Shown piece after piece: positions 12,112 to 25,640 of a stretch of DNA of 64,000 nt (positions are counted from its first letter, which is position 1; each line of letters starts with the position of its first letter). A model generated the notes under the pieces. It searched no databases and was not told where the DNA came from. It saw only the letters and a list, made by a program, of their open reading frames with translations. The DNA lies in NCBI RefSeq assembly GCF_023278565.1, contig NC_064682.1, positions 1 to 64,000 of the forward strand, given 5' to 3'. The translations under genes and the position numbers were made by a program. The DNA is from Colletotrichum lupini (lineage: Eukaryota > Ascomycota > Sordariomycetes > Glomerellales > Glomerellaceae).

Positions 12112-15100
12112 CTAACTTTCTTTTTTTTTTATCGATTTAACCGCTACGGTTAGAGGTATAATTCGACCTCGGGCCCGTTTACTAAGTCGTCTCTTTTTCC
12201 TCCTTTTCTCTATTCTTTTCGTATAACCTATCCCTCTATTCGTATAGTAACTTTTCCGCTATTTATAAATTACTCTAATCCCTTGTTTAGTACTACTTTT
12301 ATAAAAGCGTTTATAAGGTTGTTTTTATTATTAATCTAACGGATCTTAAGTATCTCGCGCCTTTCGTACGATTACCTAAGGGCTATAATATTAATTATAA
12401 GCCTCTTTTCCTTCGTCGTTCCTAATTTAATAAGGTATTCGTATAGCGAGTAGGAATTAGTATAAATAACCGTTAGAATAAGTAAAAGGCTAATTCGATT
12501 AGTAATCTTCTTTAGCGTCGTTAAAATCGTATAAGAGAGGTTAACGCCGTTAACTATACTATAAACCTCCGACGCTAATATACTTCTCGTTACCTACTTA
12601 CTTTTAGTTAACGAGTAGTAGATTATATTACCGTATATAGTAAATTCGCTCTCGCTTATACTCTCGTTAGCTAGGATAATAATATACCCTAATTGCGAAG
12701 TGAGGTCGTTATTATTTATAAATAACCTATTAACGAAGACGTAGAGCTTGCTAGTCGTAAGGTCGATCGGGTAGTAGATAAGACCTCGATCGAGATTCGT
12801 TTATTATTATTTAAGCCGCTTATTAAATACCTCAACGTCTCGTTTAGTTAGATCTATAGCCTGCGCTACCCTAGCATAATTAAAAGTTACCTCGAGCTAA
12901 TAAATACTCGTAATATATACCCCTCGCGCAAGCTTAGCCTTATACCGCTTCTTAATATTAGTTACGTTCGGGTTAACGAGGTTAATCTTCTCGCCCTACC
13001 CCTTTTATTAAAAAACGACGGTTTCCCTTTTGATTATAAGAATCCTACCGTTAAATACTAGGGGGGTATTTATTATAAGGACCTCTTTTAGCTTCGCTAC
13101 GAAGCCCGCTTTCTAAAGCTCCTTATCCTCTTTCTTTATAAAGTTAATATTAAATAGGCCTAATATATCGTCGGTTTATATTCTAACGATCTTAAATTAG
13201 TTACTTTCGTACTCCGCGACTAGTAAGTACGGGTCGTACGTAGAGGTAACTATTAATAGTTAATTAATATAAAAATCGTAGTAAGTAGCTTACTAATAGG
13301 TGCCCGATTCTGCGAGCCTATATAGTAGCTTAAGCACTTTAATAATCGTACTTTCTAGGTACTTACTAGCTATTTCTTTCGGTAGATGGGCTAGGATATT
13401 CCTTATGAGCCCTGTGGCTAATTGGGTATATGCCTAGGTAATATCACGGCTCTAAATCTCGTATCCTTTCTTTTATAGTAATGCTATTAGTACTATTATT
13501 AATCGTTAGCTATAGCGCTATATAATAGGCGATTATGTAAGTAGCGTCGCTTTTTTAACGTCGCCGTACCCCTAAATTACGTATCTAGACTTCTCGTACG
13601 GTTAGGGTATTCTTTTTTTTTTAATTTTACGAACTATTTACGATTTAAATATACAGAGGTTTATATACTTTTCTAGATCGTAGAGGATAAATCGATAGAC
13701 CCCTCGATCGCGCAGAGTGTTTACTTTAATAAAATCTAATCCCTTATACGGCTTTTTAATAGTTATAATTACGCCTTCCTTACGTAGTTTAACTACTAGC
13801 TCGAAATCGGCTTTCTCTTTTACTATATAAAAGGTATTAATTACCTCGTTACTAATAATAAATTGCCGCGTTAGTACTTACTATCGTAGTCTCCCGCGAC
13901 GTATTAGTGCCCTTTTAGTAATTTCCTTTTCCTCGTCGTCTATTAGTACTACTACGACGATTTTATTAAGGATGATTTCTTATGCCTCTACTGCGGGTTA
14001 TATAGCTTCCCCTAGCTCTTCTTCTTCTTATAGGCTAGAAATCACCTCGATAGGATCTATATAATATAGTCTAACTGCCGTAATTAATACCTCGAGTAGC
14101 TAGTTACGATCTCTTATAACTACGTAAGAACGCTTATCGACGGAAATTAATTTATATAGCCTAGCCCATTATTAAGTAATTTCGCGCTATACTCATATAT
14201 CCGAATTTAGGGGTATATCTAAATTAACCCCTATATCGGGCCTATTGCGCGTAGTAATTACCTTATTAACTTACCTTTTTATACTTACCTCGCGCAGTGC
14301 CTATATTACTTTTTTAACTACTTAAGCTCGCTAGCTTATATCTAGTAACAGTAGCGAGGCTAAGGTCGTTCTTAAATATGCTCTAAATACTAAAAGCGTC
14401 GGTATAAGCCCGTTAGGCCCTATAGTATCGTTATAGTATTTAAGTACCGTCTAGAGGTATTCGTCGTTATCAGAATTAGGATTTTCTTTTTTAATAATTT
14501 TAAACGCTCTTTTTAATTACTAGTGCGCCCTTTTTACTTTTTTAATACTATAGTACGCTTTGACGGGCACGACTTTTAACTATATACTATAGGCCGTCGC
14601 ATTTTTTTAAAATTCTGCTAACTTAAAACTAGTACTAGCGTCGGTTCTAATACCGTTTAGCGGTCCCTAGTATATATCGATTTAGCTTTTTCGTAAAGCT
14701 ACCCATACTATTTTTGCTTATAGATCCCATAAGAATTACCTTACTTAGAATAATATAGCCTCGTCGATTATATATAGGACCGGTCGACTATTTAAGTAGA
14801 AGATATTAACGACGATCTCCTAATTAAAGTTAAGCTTATTACGTAATTTAAATTTGAATCTGCGTAGGCTCTGCGTATTTATTTAGTATTAGTAGCATAC
14901 TTTCGTTAACTACTCTAGCGCCCCTATTTTAATATTATTATTACCTAAATGCTTTAGGAGGTTATATAGCCTCGCGACCGACGGGTAGCTAAATCTCTAG
15001 TATAATCGTCTAAGCTCACTTTTCGTTAAGTAATTAATCGACTTCGTATCGTTAGTAAGCCTTATAAACGCGTGCCCCTATTATTGTTTAACTATTTTAA

Positions 15101-18100
15101 AATGCTTATAGCTAGAGATTCTATTCCTCGTATTATCGAATATAATACTTAGTCGATCTATATCTTTTAAATATAGGAGAAATAGGGTATTAATAGGTAG
15201 GATATGGAAAGTTATCGTTCCGAAGTACGTCTTTACTTCTACTATACCTAGGGCGACGATTTCCTCGCCTAGGCCGAAGCTAATCCTCGTAATACCTACT
15301 ATCGACGTATTAAGCGTTACTAGTGCGATTTTCTATAGCGCTTAGAATTACCCTTTTCCTCTTATTAACTATTACGATGCCCTAGTGTTTAGGATAATCC
15401 TATAGAAATTATCTAGGCCGTACTTTTCGTTCGCGTAAAATACTTATACGAGCTTAGTATTTAAGTAATCTAAGTAATATAAAAAGGACCCCTCTGGCTG
15501 CCCCTAGAATTGCTTAGCACCCTATCTCTTTTCTTTAGATATTAAGAGAGTAGAATTCTGCGCTATTAAATTCGTCCTTTTACCTACCTCCGTATCCGTC
15601 GTCTAAGGGACCTTCCCTTACTATTTATAAATAAAAGCTTGCTTATTAAGGGCTTTTATTACCTTTTTTTCGTTTAGCCTCGTATATCCTCCCGAGGCTA
15701 ACGGGGCGAAAAAAGAGTAGTTAATATTGTCGACTTCGTTATAATCTAATTCGTCGGTATAGGGGGTAAGATCTTCTTTATTTTCCGAATCTCCTATAGG
15801 GTGCGGGTACTTTAGGCCGCTAAATTAGCTACTTTCGCTAGGTTCCGTGCCCCCGGATCTGCCCTTATATATAACGAGTAATTAGTTAAATCGATAAGGG
15901 CTAGTTTTGCTATCTACTACCCTCGATTTTTTATATTATTCGTACGATTTAGTACGCTCTTCTTCGGAGTAGTTACTTAACTAATATCTATCCTTTTTAT
16001 AAATAAAATACTACTTTTTTTATTACCCTGCTCGCGAGTTAAATCTCTACTTATTTAACGAATCTAGGATTCCTTATTAGCGATTACTATACTTAGCTTC
16101 CTTTCCTTTCTTATTATACGTTCGGTCGACTTAATATTATTAATAAGGGCCGTCGTATGCCTAGAGGTAGGTTTAGCGCGGCATTCTTACCTTAATATTA
16201 AAGCTAGATTTTAGCTTCGAGTAGAGCGTCTCGTAGTTTTTAAGTACTTAGTATAGAGTTATTTTTACTTTTAGAACGCGCTAGACTACGGTATAAAGAT
16301 ATCCGACTTTTTACTCGTTAGTCCCCTTATTTAGCTAGGTTTTCGCTAGCTTATTAATTCGATCGATAAGCTCTTTAAGGATTTCTATTCGCGATTTACC
16401 CTTTATTATCCTAGCTATAGATACGAAAGAAATCGCTCGTAGCTTAGATAGGAGCTCTAGGTTCTTATTATAGGTCTCGAAGCGGCTTCGGATTGCCTTA
16501 ATTATACTAAGAAAGTCGTTTCGATCGAGATTACGCACCGCTTCGTAATAGTAATTAAAAGCTTTGCTTACGAGTACGATATTAACTACCGAATAGTACT
16601 AGTATTCCCTAATTCCGACTTTTTCGTAATAATCGTAAAATATCGTTAGGGTTTCTTATAAGACGTTATACTTCCCCCTAGAGTATAATTTCTCTTTCGA
16701 AAAGATCTTTTTAAGGTCTATAAACTACTTCGTATTTACCGCTAGATTTTTAATATTTATATACGATCCTTGCGTCGCTGCGTACTATTAGTAACTTCGG
16801 GTAGTCTACCTCCTTTTTTACTAGCTAATTAGTACCGAATTTTATATTAGTAGTAGCGACGAGCTATAGATCGAAATAGGCAGAATTATCGATTATCGTA
16901 CTTCTAGCACTATATTTTACCTCTATATATCCTTTTGTAACGATAGATTGCCGTTAGTAATTATAGGAAGGAAATCTGGGTCGTTTACTTTTTTTCTAAA
17001 TTTATTAAAGCGATTATACGCTTTATTAACTTGTGCCTAGGTCTATGTTACGAATTCCTCCTCCGTAATCGTCGCTACTAGGATTTCGTAAGGTTCTTAT
17101 GATTATAATTGCGCTAGTAGTACCCCTTGCCTATAGAGGAATTTATTAACCGCTTTTATAATTCCTAGGCTTGCGCTTGCGAACTATTTATCTAGCTAAT
17201 AGTTAAGGTCGTCTACGATCTCGTAGAATAGGGGTTGCCCCTATAGCCCCTTTTTTTTATAGACCTTAGTTAAATAGATTAATACCGCGTTAATTTGCTC
17301 GCCGTTAGGCTAATCCGCGATTTTATATATTTACGTCCCCTAATAGTCCGGGTTAATATTTACTTATTTATAAGGGATTAGAATTCTATCTAAGATCGGG
17401 TTTCGTCCTCTTCTTCCTTCCTCTAACTCGCTAAGGGTCGTACTCTAACTTATACTTATATTAGCGGTCGCTAGCGTATTTAATCTTAATAGGGATATAT
17501 TTAATCCGCGCGCCGGTTATAATAAATCCGTACTTTCGCTACCTAACGAATTTATCGGGGTCTAGGAGATTCCCGCTTCTTCTCGCCGTCTCGCTACTAC
17601 TCTCGTTTTTATTATTTCTAGTAATTACTACTACCTTTCTAAATCGCTAGCTATTATACCTACTAAGATCCTCCTTTTCGTTTAGTATAAAAGGGTAAGT
17701 TTTAGTAGTTCTTTTTAATAATAGTAGCGGCAGACGTTTATATTACCGTAATAAGATATAGTAATTAGTCTCGGGATCTTTACCGGTTACTAATTTTTCG
17801 AAATTAGTAATCTTACGCCGTAAGTTAGTATAAAAAGAAGCCTTTTAGCGGCCCTCTAGAGGATTCTTTTCTTTTCCCTCAGATCCTCGTCTTTTTAGCC
17901 TTTTCTTAAGCTAATAGTAACTCTAGCAGGAGGTCATAAGACTATTTTAAGGTAGCTACTTTCTTTTTAGGTTAATCTCCGAGATCCGTAATACTCTTAA
18001 CTCGATACTATTAAAACCCCTAAATCCCCTCCTCCCTCGTTAAACTATCCCTTATACTATATTCTTAAGTAATACCTAGGGGGTAGTTAAGGGAGCTATG

Positions 18101-18676
18101 AGAAAGTCGTTTAGATCGCAGGCTTAAGGGCGTACTTATAAGATCCTTATAGTAATAGACTTTTCTATATACTATAGATCTCTTAGCTTAATAACTCTTA
18201 TAGGGTTACCTTCGTTACTAAGTAAGAATGTTTATATTTAGAGATCCCCTTTTTTAATTACGTAGTACTCTTTTATACCGTACTATTAAGCCCGTTCGTC
18301 GCGCTAGTCGATTAGGTAAGTAGTCGTCGTACGGGGAATTCTTTTTACCGATTTAGCTAGTTAATTTCTAATTGCGGGCCGGCTACGGAAAAGTTATTTA
18401 GTAAAAAGGCTATTTAAAGCGACGGCGAAAAACTAGTTACTTAAGCGGTTCCGTTAATTAACGTAGTTTAACGTAGTAAACGTCGACCTCTCGTAAGTAG
18501 TAAAGGGCTACGATTACTCAATTCCGTACGGTATTTAAAAATCGCCCCCTTTTTCGTCTATTTTTATAAGGTTAATTAATACGAATCTCCTATCCCGTGC
18601 GGTATTAAGAGGTCGTCTCTTTTGCGTAATAAGATACCTTACCGATCTGTAATAGTAAAATTTAATTACTAATTAG

Positions 18677-18878
18677 TATTAGTATCCCTATTATAGGGTA
18701 GTTAGTTCGAACCGTAGTTAACGAAGAGATTAATTAAACTATATAAATATCTGCGGAGGTATAAAAAGGAGGTTCTAACTATAGGTTGGGCTGGCTATGA
18801 TAATCGTAAATAGGGCCCCTAATTAGCCCCTGCGCAGTCGGCTATATGCCGCGGTCGAATTAGACTTCTAATCCGATA
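18677..18878 (-). repeat. LTR of copia copy 1 (5' LTR in element orientation)
   Basis: 202 bp, partner of 11,910-12,111. Differences are nearly all transitions. This copy keeps several CpA/TpG sites (for example around 18,753-18,835) that are TpA in the other. No tRNA-like primer site was recognised next to it. Confidence 0.9.
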
Positions 18879-18883
18879 ATTAT

Positions 18884-20470
18884 TTATCGAGAGAGAAAGG
18901 GGAGGATTTCTATTATAACGCAACTTACTACGAGGATTATATTAGTATTAAAGAAACGCCGCGATACTAACCTAAATAATAATAAAAAACTAGATAAACA
19001 CGCCGTTTAAGTACTTAAAATAATACTAGGGGCTACTAATAAACAATCTCTAAGCCGTTATATACCTATTTAATATAGTTAAAGTGATCCGGGTAGCTAT
19101 TGCCCGTATTATAAAAAAAGTTAAGTTAAAGGAATATAGTCTTATACGCCTCGAGCGATCGCTCCTTTTTATAGAACTACTCGTTACCGCTTAGGTCGTC
19201 CTACTACTTATAATCTTTTATAATCGTACTACTTATTAAGAGTTACTATAAGAATAGGGTAACGAGGGGCGGGCTAAGGAGCGTTAAGCCCTAGTTAAGA
19301 TACGTATATACGAACTTAAGGTCGATTTTTAAGAGGCTAGGTACTTAGTATGCTAACGTATAGAATAGGTCTTTATTATTATTAACGCGGGCGACGCCGT
19401 TATATTAAAAAATACGTAAGCCGGGTAGTGCGAATAGTAAATAGGTAAACTCCTCCGCGGTTTACTTAATAACCTTCTAATTAATATTATTAAGGATCCT
19501 TATAAAAAAGAGGGAGACTAGCCCGGCGAGCTTCTTAAAGGGGGCAAGCCCCCTCGTATTAGTAATATAAGAGATACCGAGCTATAAATAAGCGAGCTTA
19601 GTAAAATACTCGAGAGCGGCTACGATATAAGGAGTCGTTACTAGGATTACTAGGGCGGATAATATAAAAAAGAACGCCTTTTTACTTATTTAAAGAGTAA
19701 GCTAGTAGCCCTATACTCGGGAGCTAAGTAGAGCTAACTCGTAGAGCGCGGGTGCATACTTTAATAACTATACTAAGCGCCCGGGTATAATAATATCCTT
19801 ACCCTAAGTAATACGCGCTACGCATAGGGCCGGCTATTTTAATACGAACTCGCCTTAATATAGCGAGGTAAAAGCGCTAAAGTTAAAGTTAATTATTTTT
19901 AACGTTTTAAACTCGCCGAGATAAAAAAAGAGTAGTAAGCTTAGCTTATTACCTAGGGCGCTCTCTTAATAATACTATTAACGGACGCAGAGCTCTCTTA
20001 GTATTCCCTATATTATTATATTATAAATCTACCTCTTATTTTCGAGATATATACTACGGAAGTTATCTAGGACCTAGAGCTTAGGGAAGCGTAGCCCGAA
20101 ATACTTAGCTACGGCGCCGTATTTAATCCCTAAAATAAACTATTTTTAAATATAGCGTCGCTCTTTAGCTACTTACTAAACGTTCTCCGGCTATTTTAAT
20201 TTTAATAAGAAAAGGGGTAGGGCGAGGCTCTACTATTTATAATTAACTTAGTATAAGTTACTTAGGCTCTCGTAATTAAGCTACTTAGTAACGGTAAGCT
20301 TTAGCTCCGTTAGGAACTAAAAGATCTAGAGTAGTATAATAGAGGTACTAAATAGAAATCGTTAGTAAGGTTACTAAGTATATAGATCTATATAAGGACT
20401 TACTAAAAAATACTTATCTAAGTAAGAGCCGTATATAAAAAGTTAGCGACGCGGGGTATATAAAGGCCGC
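18884..20470 (+). other. RIPped sequence, probable continuation of the frame cut by copia copy 1
   Basis: Coding-like + frames with RIP-type stops continue from the right border of the copia element for several hundred bases (to about 19,700). Beyond that no single frame was followed. It holds no RNA gene or complete element that I could recognise. Confidence 0.35.
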
Positions 20471-20476
20471 GGTAAG

Positions 20477-20700
20477 GAATAGCTATAAAAATAGGTAAAA
20501 TAAAAAAAGGTATACGAAAGTAAGATAAATATAAAAAAGACTTATATTATATATAAGTTATTTAAGGAAACTTAGTACTATAGGGCACGCGAAGGCCGGG
20601 TTAATAAATAGTTATAAAGATAATAAAATAAGAAGGGGTGTACGAGAGTAAGATAGAAATAAAAAAGACTTATATTATATATAAGTTATTTATAAAAAGA
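20477..20700. repeat. Direct repeat, two copies of about 95 bp
   Basis: Copies at about 20,477-20,573 and 20,607-20,699 share AAAAAAGACTTATATTATAT and the preceding A/G-rich segment. Differences are mainly transitions. Confidence 0.75.
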
Positions 20701-20879
20701 AAGAAAGTGGGAGAAGAGATGTTACGAAAACGAAAGCCCAGAGCCGCTATAAAGCTATAAAAGTAGAAAAAGTAAGAAGGGCTAAGTAAGAGGTTAAAAA
20801 CGGTAATATTAAAGTTAATAGTTAGGTAATTCGCGGAGTAGGTCCGAACGTTCACGGCCCGGCGCACACTTTTAAAAAG

Positions 20880-22960
20880 AACGTAAGATATTAATATATT
20901 ACGGTAGTCTAAAGATCGTATAGAGATAACTATATTTTTATAAAATAGTTATTAAAAGGGCATAGCTCTAGCCTACGTCGCGTCCCGTAATTTATTATTA
21001 TTAAATATTAAACGACCCGTAGAGCGTAACTTAAAAAGAATTTTTAAATTGCGCTATAATACGTATTTTTTAAACCGGCCCCTACCCTAAATTCGTTAGA
21101 TCGATTTACTATCGGATACTATTATATAGATACCGTAGCTAGGTAATACGCTAGTTTATACGGAATAGTAAGTTACTTATTTAATAAGGCCAATAGCGAG
21201 ATAGCGTAAACGAGTTAATTATTAGTCCGCGACTTATTTTATAAGAATAATAATATACTACGGCGTTTTATTAAAAAGGGGTAAATAACTATCTTTTTTT
21301 AAAATAATTACTAGCTTAGAGCAGGCCGACGGGAATAAAATATTAATTACGCCGTATCTTTTTTAATACGAGCTATTATCCCCAGCCTCTATATCGTTAT
21401 TACCCAAGCTTAGTCTTACCGTTTATAATATCTATAGTTTATAGTACCTATAGTTTATTATATTTATACTATCCGCATAGTCTCTAGTACTTATAATACT
21501 TATATTACTACGTTACTTAGAGCTTAACCGGAGTCTCGTAGCATACTTAGATCCTCTATATCTCTTTTTTTATATAGGGACGACCTTTTTATTATACGTT
21601 ATATACCCGTCTTTTATAAAAATGCCGCTCGTCCTATATCCGCTTACTAGCTACTAGGCTAGTAATACCCGCTACTAAATCTTATTACGCTATATAATTT
21701 ATAACCTCTATAAAGTAGCTATTACTATAAACGAGGCCCTCTAGGCCTCGGTAATAAGTAAAAAGATTAACGCTTATATAATCTATAGTAGTACTATAGT
21801 TATTATTTACTAAGACGATACGGACGTAGCCGTTATTTATAGCGTTCTCCTTTACGGCTCTTTTAAAAAAGTCGTTGACCCGGATATTAAATACTATATT
21901 TAGTTTATAAACGAGCTCGGGAGATATATAATCTATAATATTTTAAAGATTCTGGGCGAGGCTCCCGGGAACATTTACGACCTCTAAGAATACCTCGAGA
22001 GGGCTTAGGAGATAGATATTATTATAAATACCGGCCCTCGTATAGCTACGACTCGTTCTAAGCCCGTATTATTAACCGATTTTACTATTTTAAATTGCTA
22101 AAACTATCGTTTTTATCTTATTTACCTCTATATTTAAATCTAAATAGGTCCTAGTATAGTATATAAGCGACTTTATACCTCGCGGGTATAACGACTTATA
22201 AAAAGCGTTTCGTAAGGAGTAGGCTTTAGTAGCGTTATACTATACGTTTTTTTAAGTATCTCGTTAGCGAGGTTTATTATAAAACATAAATCTCTCCTAA
22301 TGCTTAAGATACTCGAACTCGAGCTATTAAGAAATTAAAAAGGAATATATTTAAGCTTTACTTTGCGCAGCTACTTAATTCTATTTATATTTAGCCTAGA
22401 TATATCCTAAAAAGTTCGCGCTCCGTCCTTAATTTTAAAAAAGATAATAGCTACTAGTTTTTAAATAACGTTTAATATATATCTAAGTTAAACCCGAGCG
22501 TCGTTATAATCTTTTTATTAGCTTCTTAGATTACGTAATAATATCTTATATTTTCTGAGTCGGCTACGCTTCCCTAGTGATATACGTAGACGAGGGTAAG
22601 TAATAATATATTCTTAAAATAACTACTATCCTGAGATTATAAAGGTTTTGGATAAGTTTACGGATATCTAGCGACGATAATAAAATATACTTAAGTAGAG
22701 TAAGGCTATAAAATAGGAGTTAATTTTATTATATATAAGTACCTAACTAATAAGATCTACTAATTTTTAAATTTTAAATAAGCGATTATTATATAACTTA
22801 ATAAGAGGGGCGAGCGAGCGACGGGAGGAAAAAGTAGCGAGCGATAGGAAAAAAGGGTAGTAAGTAATAAAAAGAAAAAGTAGCGAGCAACGGGAAAAAA
22901 AAGAAATAAGTACGATATAAAAAAAGGATAGAGAGTAAAGAAGTAGACTATATATAGTAG
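20880..22960 (+). pseudogene. RIP-degraded + reading frames, unknown family
   Basis: From about 21,290 to 22,090 a + frame with only RIP-type stops encodes a coherent protein (for example FFKMITSLEQ-like start after reversal of RIP, then VVDPDIKYYI and ILGEAPGNIYDL). A 45-bp segment at its start (21,301-21,345) recurs at 25,131-25,177, so the two blocks are related. The rest to 22,960 is RIPped with no frame followed. The family is not recognised. A duplicated transposon gene would fit, but this is inference. Confidence 0.4.
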
Positions 22961-23109
22961 GGGCACGGGGCCTATTTAGTTCGCTTAGATAATACCCTCG
23001 GCGTTATCTTTGTTACTAAAAAGAGCCTTGACTAAATTATAGAGCTTATTATTCCTAGCGATATCGTAATTAATATCCTAATAGGCTTTAAATATTTTAT
23101 TAAAAATAA

Positions 23110-24005
23110 TTTAGTTAATTACGATATTTAGGGGTAGCTCGTTATCCCTCGGAATTCCTAAGCCCCTTAAGTTGCGATTCTTAACGTATTTAATAAAGCT
23201 TTTAGTAGTAGTAAACTTAGTAAGGATAACGGGTCGTAGGTCTATAAGGATAGCTATAGCGCGGGTAGGCTACTTAATAAAGGCACTAAGGTCTTTATAA
23301 ATATATATTACCCTCCTCGTACGGTATCTAGGCTTATCTATTTTAATAATAACCTCGGGGTTATTAAGGATATCGTCGTTATCGAGTTCGATTAGGTTAC
23401 TAGCGCGTCCTAGGCTTACTAAACGAGGCCTCTAGGCTAGAAGCGTATTATCCTTAATACTATACGGGTTTATACTTATTCCTAGGGCCCTATATAGTTA
23501 GCGTACTTACTTATTAACTAGTCTAATTTAAGGGCTCGGGGCTAGGCCCGAGGCGGGGCCGGGTACGTTAGTATTAATAGGGTTCTGTTAGCTACCTTTA
23601 GGGAGGTACTAGGCTATTAGGTTAAGCTTAGAATCGAGTACTAAGTAAATAGGGATAGGAATATAGCCTCGCGTCCTAGGCTTATTAACGTTCGGATAGA
23701 CGTTTAAGTTAAAGACGTCGGGGTTATTAACGTTTAGGTTAGGGTAAAACGGGTACGTCCGTTTAGTATACTCTTCGTTATATAACTACTATATATTACT
23801 ATCGTTCGAGAGAAAGTCGCGTGCGAGATTAATTTACTAAGCCGATAGGAATTTAATACTAAATCGTATTATATCGGTATAATAATAAATTATAGTACGG
23901 TAGTAAGCTACTCTAACTATTCTCTTAAACTCTGGGGTTATAATTATATTAGGGTCCTTAATACTAAGATCGAGGGTATCCTAAGGGTTAAACGGTAGGC
24001 GCTAT
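23110..24005 (-). pseudogene. RIP-degraded reading frame of about 300 codons on minus, unknown family
   Basis: Reading down from about 24,005, a minus-strand frame stays open apart from TAA/TAG codons attributable to RIP. It includes LDLSIKDPNIIITPEF, RTRGYIPIPIYLVLDSK and a Pro-rich stretch (VPGPASGLAPSP). It ends near 23,110. I do not recognise it. Confidence 0.45.
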
Positions 24006-24289
24006 TAGGCATTTTAAGTATTAAACAATAATAAAGCCATAATAACGTTAAAAAGTATAATATAGAGTAATATAGAGGAGGTAGAGTACTTAAGAATAGA
24101 TATTTATTATATAAGATAAGAGGTACGAGCGAGAACGTCTATAGTTAGTTATTTATTAATCTTTTTTAGGGTTAAGACTAACGGTATTAAGTAATCCCGT
24201 AACGGTAGTATTATCGCTTTAACCTCGACTCGTAATAAGGTATAAACGTACGTGCGTTTTCGTATTTAATTTTTATTATTACTTATAGT

Positions 24290-25640
24290 ATATAACGGTA
24301 TTTTTTACTTTTTATAAACGGCGTCCTAGAGCCCGTATTTATAGATATTAAGGTCGTAAAGTATAGTTTTAAGGTAAGCGAGCGAGCTAGGGGCGGCTTA
24401 TTTCCTAACCTAGCTATCCCCGTAATAAGAATACTAAAACGGGCTTATATCCTCATAAACACGTCGCCCTTACTTACTAAATCGAGTCGGCTCTAGGATA
24501 GGAATATTAATAAACTAGGACTAACTATATATATTCCGCTAACCCCGGCTTCGAAAGTCGAAATAAAGGATTATTTACTATCTACCTCGTTTACTAAGGT
24601 ATTATAACCCCTATTATAGACTTTTACGTCCTTTTATAATATCTTCTTATACCGAGAGTAGAGCTCGAGCTCGAGCTCTCGCTATTATTAATACTAACCC
24701 ATAAAGCTATATCCCTTTAATAATAATACGTCTTTTAAAATGTTTTATTTAAAGGGCTAAACTATTAAAGTAATACGAGCGGGCATAGGGCGATTCGGGA
24801 TTAGCGAGGGGGTAATAAGGTTTATATATAAACACGTTTACTAAGGGAAGGACGTATATAGTTATATTAAAATACAAGTTATTCCTAGACCGAGTAGCTA
24901 AAGTTTTACCTTCGTAAGGGACTGCTCCCCTCGTATAAGTCTATATCTAAAAATCGTAATTCTTTTTAAATAAAATCCAGGCCTAAAGCCTAAAAAGAAC
25001 GCCCAGTAGACGACCCGCTATATCCTTAACTATATCCGGGTACGAAGCCGAAATGAAACTACGACTAACTAAATAGCCTAGTATATATCTTAAATAACCC
25101 GTAGAGCTTAGGGTAAATAAAAATATTTTTTTAAAATAATTACTAACTTAGAGAAGACCGATAAGAATAAGGCGGTAACTACGACGAGACTCGTCTTACT
25201 CTTTTAAAAGCCCTACGCGTCGTTAGTAATACTAAACCCTTAAAATACGTAGTTATATATTAGCTCTTTATTTAACGTCGCGGGGTTTAGATACTTTATA
25301 ATTATTAAGCGCCGGTCCTCGGGGGATATAGTAATTACTTTTTTTTACTTCGAGCCTACGTAGCTATTATAATAAAACGTCGAGCTCTAAATAATATAAA
25401 GGTAGTCGATAGCTATTAGACCCCGTTTTAGATATGTTCGTAGTTAGTTTATTGCCTCCTCGGACTAGTTCCTCTTAAGGACGCGGAGATAAAGCCGTCC
25501 GTTATGCTCTTAGCTTATAATAATTACTGGGCCTTTTGGGTTATTCTTTAGTAACACGGCCTCGTATACGCCGGTACGATATTTATATTATTAATAAACC
25601 TTAAGTCTAGGCCCCTACTATCTAACTAAAATTTTCTTAG
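24290..25640 (+). pseudogene. RIP-degraded + reading frame, unknown family
   Basis: A + frame with RIP-type stops begins near 24,300 (GVLEPVFIDIKVVKYSFKVS), passes a Ser-rich run near 24,665 and continues to about 25,600. Its FFKIITNLEKTDKNKA segment (25,126-25,175) is the counterpart of the one at 21,301. The family is not recognised. Confidence 0.4.

Larger units (their letters stand above)
11910..18878 (-). mobile_element. Ty1/copia LTR retrotransposon (copy 1), RIPped
   Basis: Two 202-bp direct LTRs (11,910-12,111 and 18,677-18,878) are flanked by an identical 5-bp duplication ATTAT (11,905-11,909 and 18,879-18,883). LTR ends read TA...TA, explained by TG...CA after RIP. The element lies on the minus strand: an A-rich purine tract abuts the left LTR, an integrase-core-like VLYIIDEA occurs near 14,760-14,781, and the start of a copia-type reverse transcriptase region (KEKADFELVVKLRKEG) near 13,850-13,770. 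Integrase before RT gives the copia order. Stops throughout show it cannot encode protein. Residual TpG/CpA is more frequent here than in the surrounding subtelomere, suggesting a younger insertion. Confidence 0.88.
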
